Shown in pieces: positions 18,056 to 25,194 of a DNA stretch of 64,000 nucleotides; the first letter of the stretch is position 1; every line of letters starts with the position of its first letter. The position numbers and the translations under genes are program-made. The notes beneath the pieces were generated by a model that was given only the letters and a program-made list of their open reading frames with translations, had not been told where the DNA came from and searched no databases. This DNA is from Chrysochromulina parva (Eukaryota; Haptophyta; Prymnesiales; Chrysochromulinaceae). The stretch covers positions 31,721 through 95,720 of the forward strand of contig PJAB01000002.1 in NCBI GenBank assembly GCA_002887195.1. The letters run 5' to 3'.

Positions 18056-19140
18056 ATGAAGTTCTTGTGCGTCGTGCGCTTGACAGACCGTGTGTCGGTC
18101 GCCCACTACGCTCACCATAGCACGCCCAGCGATCAAATTGAGCACAAGATCAGTCAGGTGCTGCTCGCCAACGCCGCAACGATTCACCCACGGCTATCGG
18201 TGGCCGATAAGGAAATTGGCACGATGCACTATGAGACCGATCGGTATGCCATGTACCTCGCCGTGACAATCGCCGACTACCCGCAGCGCATAGCCTTCAA
18301 GTGCCTCGCCGAGCTGAAGGAGCGGTGGGCGGACGCCTTTGGCGAAGTGCTGCACAAGGCGGAGCAAGGTGGGCTGAGCAAGGCCGCCAAGCCGGTGATG
18401 ACCGAGCTATGCACCAAGTACGCCGACGCGGGCTCGATCGACAAGACACTCGGCCTCATCCGGGAGGTTGACAGCGTCAAGGGCATCGTGAGCGAGACCG
18501 TGCATCGCCTCCTCAACACGCACGAAAATCTCGAGGTGCTCGAGGACAGATCGGAGCAGCTCAAGGCGCAGACGCAGACTTTCCAGAAGGTCGCTCGAGA
18601 GACCAAGAACATCCAGAAAAAGAAGAACAATAAGCTGTGCCGCATCTTCTGTTGCGTGATTCTCTTCGGCATCATAGGGGCGGGATTGCCGCTGGCCATC
18701 ACGGCAAGCTCACCCTCGAAGATCCTTCGCCTCTGCTGCGTGCCCTGCTACGTGCCCTGCTGCGTGCCCTGCTGCTCGGTCCGCGGAGCTGTGCTGCTCT
18801 CTCCTTACTGGACCCTCCCACCTCGTTCACACGTGTTCTCATCGTCGCTCGCAACTGGTCCTTCGCGCAGAACTGGGACACGATCAAAGCGTTCCTCTTG
18901 TCCATGTTCCCGCCCGAGGAGCCGGGCAGCGGCGACTTTGGTAGCGGCAGTGGCGAATGGGACTGCGGAAACTGGACGAATGGGACTGACTGGCGACTCG
19001 GCAACGTTGATCTATCGAATTATACGGGCAACTGGTCCTGCGCTCAGTATGTACGAGACAGCACTCCCGATGACGACTGGTTCGACTTTTTCGAATGGAG
19101 ATTTCCGTGGTCAAGCGGGGCTACGGGGTTCGGGCGGTGA
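18056..19140 (+). CDS. Longin-type R-SNARE with lumenal C-terminal extension
   Basis: A membrane-fusion SNARE. An N-terminal longin domain (MKFLCVVRLTDRVSVAHYA ... DYPQRIAFKCLAELKERW) is followed by a synaptobrevin-type coil (VHRLLNTHENLEVLEDRSEQL) and one membrane anchor (IFCCVILFGIIGAGLPLAIT). Aligned on ..VLER-DQKLSELDDR of VAMP2, the zero-layer Arg is Thr155 here. Exon 1 (18056-18703) ends ...AIT. A GC-AG intron (18704-18870, GCAAGC...GCGCAG) joins in frame to exon 2 (18871-19140). Exon 2 adds about 89 residues beyond the membrane anchor with four N-glycosylation sequons (NWT, NGT, NYT, NWS) and two Cys. Unspliced, the frame runs into Cys-rich repeats and stops at 19339. An in-frame ATG at 18008 is an alternative start. 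The fold call is strong; the tail depends on the inferred intron. Confidence 0.82.
18721..18770 (+). repeat. 15-bp repeats inside the inferred SNARE intron
   Basis: Three near-copies of TGCTGCGTGCCC-type sequence. If translated they would give a Cys/Val/Pro run (CCVPCYVPCCVPCC). Their location inside the inferred GC-AG intron supports the view that they are not coding. Confidence 0.55.
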
Positions 19141-19836
19141 CCCGCCTCCGACCCATATTCACATGGCATGTACCTACCTCTTGCCTCAGAGTCGACAGAG
19201 CCCTGGGCGCAGTTCTTCTCTGCGCGTGAGCGTGTGTCTCCAAGAAAGCTGTGTACGTGCGCGTGTAGAAATAGTGTTAATGCAGGGGTCGACCCAACCA
19301 GGATACGCAGGAAACCAGGTCTTGGAGACCTTCCCATGAGACTTCCCGACCCTGTCTCTGTGAGAGACGAACTGTTTCAAACCGAACTCGGTGACCTCCT
19401 CCCTGTGAGGTCTGAGTCTCTGCCGTCTGCCCGAGTCTCTGAGAGTGTGTGTAAATTAGAAACAGGACCACACAGTACAGCGGCGCTCATGCAGGCGTGT
19501 GTGTGAATTTAAAACAGGACCACTATTAGTACAGCGGCGCTCATGCAGGCGCGTCCCCGGGGGGCGCGCGCGCTGTGTGAATTTAAAACAGGACCACACA
19601 GTACAGCGGCGCTCTGTGTGTGTGAAGATATGAGCTCCCCTACGGCTACAGACAAAGAGTGGGCAGGAGCACGGTACGTTGAGATCTGTGGTGATCTGGT
19701 GAAGTGAGGATGTTCGGACCGGACGAAACTTTCAGAAAAGCATGCCGTCATCCGTTTTTGTCAAGCAGCCTCTCCATTGCCGCCATCGCCGCCTGCATCG
19801 CCGCCCTCCTTCAAGTCAGCCATCAAGAAAGTGCAG
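19141..19836. other. Intergenic with tandem repeats
   Basis: About 700 bases between the SNARE and the next gene. Contains short palindromic CTGTCTCTGTGAGAGACG sequence near 19350-19370 and the three-copy tandem repeat at 19447-19616. The next gene may have an upstream exon here (frame open to 19777), but no ATG supports it. Confidence 0.5.
19447..19616 (+). repeat. Three-copy tandem repeat, about 45-55 bp unit
   Basis: Three imperfect direct copies (about 19447-19498, 19499-19551, 19573-19616) of a unit starting TGTGTGAATTTAAAACAGG and ending ACAGCGGCGCTCATGCAGG. A GC-rich stretch separates copies two and three. The AAACAGGAC core recalls part of repeat B at 9302-9356, but the flanks differ. 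Confidence 0.7.
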
Positions 19837-21411
19837 ATGGCCACCGCCGTCACCTCTCCGCGGATCGCTGCTCAGGTCCTCTCCATCGCAGATGACTCTG
19901 ATGACGCCGACGACGATGATGGCGTAGTAGCGGTCGTCGTGAATGCGCGTGTCACATCCCTCACCGATAGCGAGGCGCAGGCTCACGCCAGTCTCACCGC
20001 AATCCCAAAGGCTGATCAAGGCGCTCAGGCGACAGACGCGGGGGCCGGCGCTGATGGCCTTGGCGGCGGCAGCATCAGCAGGAGAAATAGCTTTGCTATC
20101 AGCGACGAAAACGTCACAAATTGGTTCGGGCATGGGCCAGTTGATGCTCCTATTGAGAGTGGCAGTCCGCCAGAGCCACGAACGAGCAATGGCGTGCAGG
20201 CACCCACCTGGCTCGCGAGCCTCCTATGGCAGCTGGCCCTGATCGCTGCGTCTTGGTCGCCTCTGAAGGTGTCCTCCAGGATGATAGCAGTACGCACGCT
20301 TTGCTGTGCATGCACGTGCACGTGGGCATGTAATGGTCAATACTCTTCGTCCGGCTCGACGCCGCCCGCTACTCTCGAGGCAGTGGCGGCGCTGCCGACA
20401 CAGGCGGTGGCGGCGCCGACGAAGGTTGAGGCGCTGCCGTCGAAGGCTGTGGCCGTGGCGATCGGCCCGCCCGGCGGGTCGACGATGGCGGCCGATTCGG
20501 ACGGGCTCAAGAGAGCACCATCCTTTTCACGGCCCCCTCTCGTACATGCCGCTGAGGCGGCCAGGTCGGACGAGCTCAGGAGGGCGCAATCCTTTCAAAG
20601 GTCCCCGCTCATACCTGCTGATGAGGCGGCCAGGTCGGACGAGCTCAGGAGGGCGCAATCCTTTCAAAGGTCCCCGCTCGTACATGCCGCTGAGGCGGCC
20701 AGGTCGGACGGGCTCAGGAGGGCGCAATCCTTTCAAAGGTCCCCGCTCGTACCTGCTGATGAGGCGCGGCACCTGCCATCGATTCCTGGTATGAATGGGG
20801 AACGTGCTCGCAAAACCAGTATACCCGACGGCATGCCTCCGATTCTGAGCCCGGTCGGCCACGAGACAATTTCCCTGGGCTCCGACTCGATGCCAGCGAG
20901 GGATGCCAAGTCGTTGGCGAATGCGAAACCCTTCCTCCCTTCGGAGAACTCGATCTCGGAGATGACGAAACCCTTCCTCCCTTCGGAGATCTCGATCTCG
21001 GAGAACTCGATCTTGGAGATGACGCCGGCGAGTCATCGTTCGGCCACGACCTCCGACACAGACGCATATTGCTCAGCCAACTCCAACAACACCAGCGCTA
21101 AGAACGGCGCCTGCGCCTCCACCAGCGCTCAAGACTACGCATACTACTCGGCCAACTCCAACACGCCCGAACGATTGAGAGCAGCACGTGTGCGTGCCGC
21201 AGAGCACGCAGCCGCAGCATTGGTAGCCATTGACCCAGGAGGCCGCGGAAATCTGATGCAACAGATTCAGGAGGCCGCGGAGCCAGCTGCTGTGGAAGCT
21301 TCAACAGACTCCGCCGAGGGAATGCCTCCGCCGGTCTCGGCGCTCGGCGCCGAGATCTACTTGCAATCCTACCGCGCGATGAGCCGTGCCGAGGCCGATC
21401 TGAGGATCTAG
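19837..21411 (+). CDS. Ser-rich protein with 23-residue RRxxSF repeats, unknown
   Basis: About 524 residues from ATG 19837; the frame is open upstream to 19777 but begins with a non-ATG codon. The low-complexity N-terminus contains a hydrophobic stretch (WLASLLWQLALIAASW) and a Cys-containing segment that could be one membrane helix. Near residues 215-310 come four tandem 23-residue units with the core SDELRRAQSFQRSPL, followed alternately by VHAA or IPAD/VPAD. The RRAQSF core fits a basophilic kinase (PKA/CaMK-like) site and possibly a 14-3-3 site. A second small repeat (KPFLPSE-ISISE) follows, then a Ser/Thr/Asn-rich region and an Ala-rich C-terminus. I recognise no family. In-frame repeats make the coding call fair; introns may be hidden in the N-terminal third. 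Confidence 0.6.
   Translation: MATAVTSPRIAAQVLSIADDSDDADDDDGVVAVVVNARVTSLTDSEAQAHASLTAIPKADQGAQATDAGAGADGLGGGSISRRNSFAISDENVTNWFGHGPVDAPIESGSPPEPRTSNGVQAPTWLASLLWQLALIAASWSPLKVSSRMIAVRTLCCACTCTWACNGQYSSSGSTPPATLEAVAALPTQAVAAPTKVEALPSKAVAVAIGPPGGSTMAADSDGLKRAPSFSRPPLVHAAEAARSDELRRAQSFQRSPLIPADEAARSDELRRAQSFQRSPLVHAAEAARSDGLRRAQSFQRSPLVPADEARHLPSIPGMNGERARKTSIPDGMPPILSPVGHETISLGSDSMPARDAKSLANAKPFLPSENSISEMTKPFLPSEISISENSILEMTPASHRSATTSDTDAYCSANSNNTSAKNGACASTSAQDYAYYSANSNTPERLRAARVRAAEHAAAALVAIDPGGRGNLMQQIQEAAEPAAVEASTDSAEGMPPPVSALGAEIYLQSYRAMSRAEADLRI
20485..20766 (+). repeat. 69-bp tandem repeat array, four units
   Basis: Four head-to-tail 69-base units (the first more diverged) encode the RRAQSF motif. 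Units alternate in their last codons (VHAA, IPAD, VHAA, VPAD), so the array looks like a duplicated 138-bp doublet. Units differ by only a few bases, indicating recent expansion. Confidence 0.85.
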
Positions 21412-22055
21412 AAATGGGCTGCTGCCGTCGAGCAGCCATCGAGATCTGCCTCGTCATCCCCATTCCCTCCTTCGGCATGGCATGAGTCGAGGGACTTGTG
21501 CGCAAGCTTCGCGTGCGATTCAGTGTGTGGACTGTGGCCGGGAGCGCGGACCGGACGACGATCGTCGTACCCTTTTGCATGCTGCGCTTTTCGTCAGCGC
21601 AACCGTCTCACAAGACTCTCAGCGGTCGACATCACATCGCAGTGTTGTCCGTGCAGGTCCGCCTCCAACGTGCAGTGCAGTTCTGCCACGCGGCACGCGG
21701 TCGGAGATGTGGCGCCTGCGCTGGAGTTCCGCAGTTCGGATTCGGTATATTGTCGTCATTTAGGAACGGTTCCCAATTGTATACAATTTTTGTTAATCGT
21801 GGCTCCATTAAGCACCAACCGAACTGTGCAACGCCATGCAGGCGACCCGCCGCGACCGGATACCGTGCCCGCCGGCAGGGTGCATGGCCGCCGACCGGTG
21901 CGCGCCCGGTGCGGCTTCGGGCAGGCGGCACGGCAGGGCCCCCCCAAAGCGGCTGCGAACACGTCGACGTTTTTGACCGCAGTGCGGCGGTCGGTAGCTC
22001 GGTACAGTACTACTTGTGTCGCTTTCTTCTTCCGGCTCGGCCCCCATCAGCGTCT
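21412..22055. other. Intergenic, convergent 3' ends
   Basis: About 645 bases between the Ser-rich gene (+) and the DUF7918-like gene (-). A long open frame on the plus strand (21498-22478) runs into the antisense of the latter and is judged a shadow. No other signal seen. Confidence 0.45.
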
Positions 22056-23102
22056 TCACTCGTCGTCGCTGTCGCACAAGTCAATGGGCGCCTCGGCCTT
22101 CGGCCGCTTGCGCGCCAGCGCCTCGCGCGTCTCGCGCTCTCGGACGACAGAGGCGCGCAGTGCGTGCACCTGCTGGCCGCCGCCGTTGCCGCTCGCCGCG
22201 AGCGTTTCCGCCTTCTCCCGCAGCGTCGACGCCGCAGCCGGCGTCGCCGCGCACTCGCCGTTGCAGCACGTATCCTCACGCAGTGCCATGAAAAACGAGT
22301 CGCGGAAGAAGCACTCGAGAGAGCTCACGATGGGAGCGCCCGGCGCTTCGGTCACGTAGGACTCACCCGCGCGCCAGGTGGTTTCGGAGCTGAAGCTCGT
22401 CGCACCCGCCCCGACGGAGACGGAGAGCCCCGATTTGACCATCGTCCTGAGCGCGCAGCCACGTCGCGGGGGGGGTGAGAGGTCGCAAGTGGTGCCGTGT
22501 GTGTGGTCGCGTGTGGTCGCGTGTCGTGTGTAATCAGCAGCGTGGGACCACCGGGGAGAACCACGGCAGAGCGATGGCACAGTGATGCACGGGCAACGCA
22601 GATAGGAGGAAGCGCACTTCTCGTCGACTCGCAGGCCCATGCGAGGGTCGGCTCTGTCCGAGGTGCTGGTCGTGTCCTGCCCAAGGACGGCGGCCATACC
22701 CTGAATGATTTTGATCTCGATCTTGCCGTGCTCCCACGAGGTGACTACTGGGCGGGAGGAGCCGCCCTCGTCGTCATCATCGTTGACGGCAGATGCGCCC
22801 GCAAACTTGAAGCGGCGATTAACCATGTGGCCATCCTGCGACTTCGTCCAGTACTTGAAGACGACGCCGCGAGCACCGCCGCGGCTTGTCTGGCGTGCCG
22901 GGTCGAGAAAATAGCGGCCTGTTCGCTGCCCATCAATGTAGCATTCCACCAGGAAAAGCCCATCAAAGCTGGAATAGTCCACTGCCACTTCAAACTCTTC
23001 GCCCGGCGCTGCGGTGATCACCTTGCGCCCGTCGATTGAATGCTCCTTGATGGCTTTACCGTTGATGCGCACCTCGAAGCTCCAGTCACCACGGCAAGGC
23101 AT
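22056..23102 (-). CDS. DUF7918-like protein with C-terminal SUMO-interacting-type motif
   Basis: About 291 residues in two exons: 23102-22618 and 22446-22056. The 171-nt intron (GTGCGC...CTCAG) carries low-complexity sequence and is in frame; removing it joins ...RVDEK to TMVKSGLS. The N-terminal half is a beta-rich domain: WSFEVRINGKAIKEHS, GEEFEVAVDYSS, LFLVECYIDGQRTGRYF, VFKYWTKSQ, GKIEIKI. It resembles the DUF7918 domain described mainly in fungi, whose function is unknown. The C-terminus has a coiled stretch and ends PIDLCDSDDE, a hydrophobic-acidic pattern like SUMO-interacting motifs. The start is ATG 23102 (MPCRGDWSF); an ATG at 23153 would add a repeat-like TQHPLTQ lead. The intron is inferred from the reading frame and splice motifs. 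Confidence 0.65.
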   Translation of the reverse strand: MPCRGDWSFEVRINGKAIKEHSIDGRKVITAAPGEEFEVAVDYSSFDGLFLVECYIDGQRTGRYFLDPARQTSRGGARGVVFKYWTKSQDGHMVNRRFKFAGASAVNDDDDEGGSSRPVVTSWEHGKIEIKIIQGMAAVLGQDTTSTSDRADPRMGLRVDEKCASSYLRCPCITVPSLCRGSPRWSHAADYTRHATTRDHTHGTTCDLSPPPRRGCALRTMVKSGLSVSVGAGATSFSSETTWRAGESYVTEAPGAPIVSSLECFFRDSFFMALREDTCCNGECAATPAAASTLREKAETLAASGNGGGQQVHALRASVVRERETREALARKRPKAEAPIDLCDSDDE

Positions 23103-23153
23103 GGGTTTTGGGAGCTGAGTAAGTGGGTGCTGGGTAAGTGGGTGCGGTGACAC

Positions 23154-23689
23154 TTGCGTCGGCCCGGCCTTTTTGGCGGGAGCTCCGAACGCAAGAAACC
23201 TGGATACACACAGGGGGGGAGGTGCTGGGGGTCGTCGCGTGTGTTAGAATTCACAGAATCGAGAATGTGGTGCAATGGGTCCCGATTCGCGATTGCCGAA
23301 GGATGACGACGCGCACCGATCTCAATAAACCACAAAACCACACGACACACTCAGCACACACTCACACCCACTGCGCCCCGCGGCGTGAGTCCACAAACTG
23401 ACACTGATCCGCCCGACGAGCCATGAGCACGACGCGACGACGACAAACCGAAGTAGGACGAGAGAGAGCAGAGTGAGGCGACGCCGACATGAACGTCCAA
23501 GCACTGTATGATTGTCTCAAGAGAGTCGGGCAGGTGCCGCGCCCGGAGAGACCGCGGAGCTCGCTAATAGCTCGGTGGCGGTTCACGCGACGAGGAGCCG
23601 CTACGTGGCGGAAACGACGGCAACGGCGGCGGCGGCGGTGGCGGCGGCGGCGGAGGAGGAGGAGGAGGAGGAGGAGGAGGCAGTGCCAC
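23154..23689. other. Intergenic with CGG/GGA microsatellite
   Basis: About 535 bases between two minus-strand genes, holding the promoter of the DUF7918-like gene and the 3' end of the TPR gene. A perfect-looking CGG then GGA trinucleotide run occupies about 23623-23681. No gene recognised. Confidence 0.5.
23623..23681. repeat. Trinucleotide microsatellite (CGG)n(GGA)n
   Basis: A compound microsatellite of about 10 CGG-type and 9-10 GGA units, just outside the stop codon of the TPR gene on the opposite strand. It is likely length-variable between strains. Confidence 0.8.
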
Positions 23690-24982
23690 TCAGGAAGCAG
23701 AGAGCTTCGCGAGCTGCTCAGGGAGGCTTGACCTCGACGACATCATCGCCTCATTCTCGGCGATGATGCGCAGCGACGCCAGATTGTACCCCACACGCAC
23801 CCCCTCGGCCTCTGGCGCCTCGAGGAGCGTCAGCAGGTGGCGCGCCGATGCGATCGTCTCCGAATGGCCGCTCCCATATCGTGCTGTGCACGCATGCAAC
23901 TCCTCTCGGAGTAGCTTAGCGGCGCCTTCGAGGTCACCACGCTCCTCGAGCAAGATGCCGAGGTTGTACAGTGAGCTGAGTGTGTCCGGATGCTCGTCGC
24001 CGAGCTCCTCGCGGCAGCTCGCCAGCGCCTCCCGCAGCAATGGCTCCGCGCCCTCAAGGTCGCCTCGAGCTTTGAGGAGAGTGCCCAAGTTATTGAGCGA
24101 GGTGATCGTGCGCGGGTGGCGGTTACCCAACGTGGCACGGCGCGCGGCGAGCGCTTCGCGGTAGAGGGCCGAGGCACCCTCGAGCTCGCCCGTCTCCTGC
24201 AGCAGCGACGCCAGGTTGTTGATCGAGATCAGCGTGTCCGGGTGCATGTCGCCGAGCGCCGTCCGACGCGCAGCCAGGGCCTCTCGATACAGAGCGGCTG
24301 CTGCGTCCACGTCCCCTAGGGCCTGCATGAGGCCGCCCAGGTTGTTGATCGAGATGAGCGTGTCATTGTGCGTGTCGCCGAGCAGACGGCGGCTCGCCGC
24401 CAGCGCCTCCACGTACAGCGGCCGCGCCGCCTCGAGCTCGCCGCGCGTGTGCAGCAGCATTGCGAGCAGATACAGCGAGGCAAGCGTCATGTGGTGGTCG
24501 TCGCCGAGGGTCTTGCGCGCGCCGTCAAGCGCCTCGCGATAGAGCTTCTCGGCCTCCTCCAGCTCGCCCGCGTTCTTGTACAACGAGCCCAGATTGGTCA
24601 TGCTCACGAGCGTGTGCTGGTGCATCGGGCCAAACGTCTCCCTGCTCGCGTCCAGCGCCTCACACAGCAGCTGTCCGGCCTCCTCGAGCTCGTCCTGCGC
24701 CAGCAGGAGCATCGCCAGATTGTTGATTGAGGTGAGTGTATCCTCGTGCCGGTCGCCGAGTTTCTCGCGGCACTGCGCGAGCGCCTCACGGTACAGAACC
24801 GCCGCCGTCTCCAAGGCGTCCGCATCCATCTGCGCTGGCTGCAGCCGCACCGACTTTGGCCGCTCTGGTCGCGAGAGCGGTTGCGGCTGTGCAAAGGCTG
24901 GCATGAAATGCTGCATCGTCGCACGCATCGGCGACGCGGGCCGCGCTGTGCCCTGGTAGGACCAGGTCATCTTGATCGGCAT
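23690..24982 (-). CDS. Kinesin-light-chain-type TPR protein
   Basis: 430 residues from a clear ATG, no intron. About residues 50-390 are eight tandem 42-residue tetratricopeptide repeats of the kinesin-light-chain/TPR_12 kind. Each has the pattern LYREALA-R-LGD-HPDTL-SINNLA-LL---GELE-A. Such arrays bind peptide partners and build scaffolds. The repeats are very regular, with conserved HPDTL and NNL. N- and C-terminal flanks are short and unremarkable (Ser-rich tail). In plants, animals and bacteria such repeats occur in many unrelated proteins, so no specific partner can be named. It need not be a kinesin subunit: the N-terminal heptad region of true kinesin light chains is missing. Confidence 0.85.
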   Translation of the reverse strand: MPIKMTWSYQGTARPASPMRATMQHFMPAFAQPQPLSRPERPKSVRLQPAQMDADALETAAVLYREALAQCREKLGDRHEDTLTSINNLAMLLLAQDELEEAGQLLCEALDASRETFGPMHQHTLVSMTNLGSLYKNAGELEEAEKLYREALDGARKTLGDDHHMTLASLYLLAMLLHTRGELEAARPLYVEALAASRRLLGDTHNDTLISINNLGGLMQALGDVDAAAALYREALAARRTALGDMHPDTLISINNLASLLQETGELEGASALYREALAARRATLGNRHPRTITSLNNLGTLLKARGDLEGAEPLLREALASCREELGDEHPDTLSSLYNLGILLEERGDLEGAAKLLREELHACTARYGSGHSETIASARHLLTLLEAPEAEGVRVGYNLASLRIIAENEAMMSSRSSLPEQLAKLSAS

Positions 24983-25095
24983 TCGGAAGAGATGGCGACG
25001 ATTTTCGGCCTTCGCTCGGCGACCAACATCATGTCCAAACGCAGGGAATTCAATTCGCGCGCGTCGTGACGGGCCTGTGCCGCTGCAGGTTGGTT

Positions 25096-25155
25096 TTGGG
25101 CTTCCTTGTTAACAGTGTGAAACAGGACACAGTGAAGACCAGCAACCGAATCTTA
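25096..25155 (+). repeat. Third copy of dispersed repeat B
   Basis: A near-identical direct copy of the B arm at 9302-9356, starting GGGCTTCCTTGTTAACAG and carrying the CAGGACACAGTGAAGACC core. It lacks the neighbouring A arm. It lies between the start of the TPR gene and the 3' end of the LRR gene. Confidence 0.85.
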
Positions 25156-25194
25156 GTTGGTTTTTATTTTAAAGCGGTCCACGGGGCGCGGGGC

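Noticed and set aside
18721..19339. C-terminal Cys/Pro and Arg-rich extension of the SNARE frame when read without splicing
   Set aside because: It encodes repeat-derived low-complexity sequence; splicing 18704-18870 gives a cleaner product with sequons and a membrane-proximal domain.
21498..22478. 326-residue plus-strand frame
   Set aside because: Its second half is the antisense of the DUF7918-like exon and the first half has no family features; probably open by chance.
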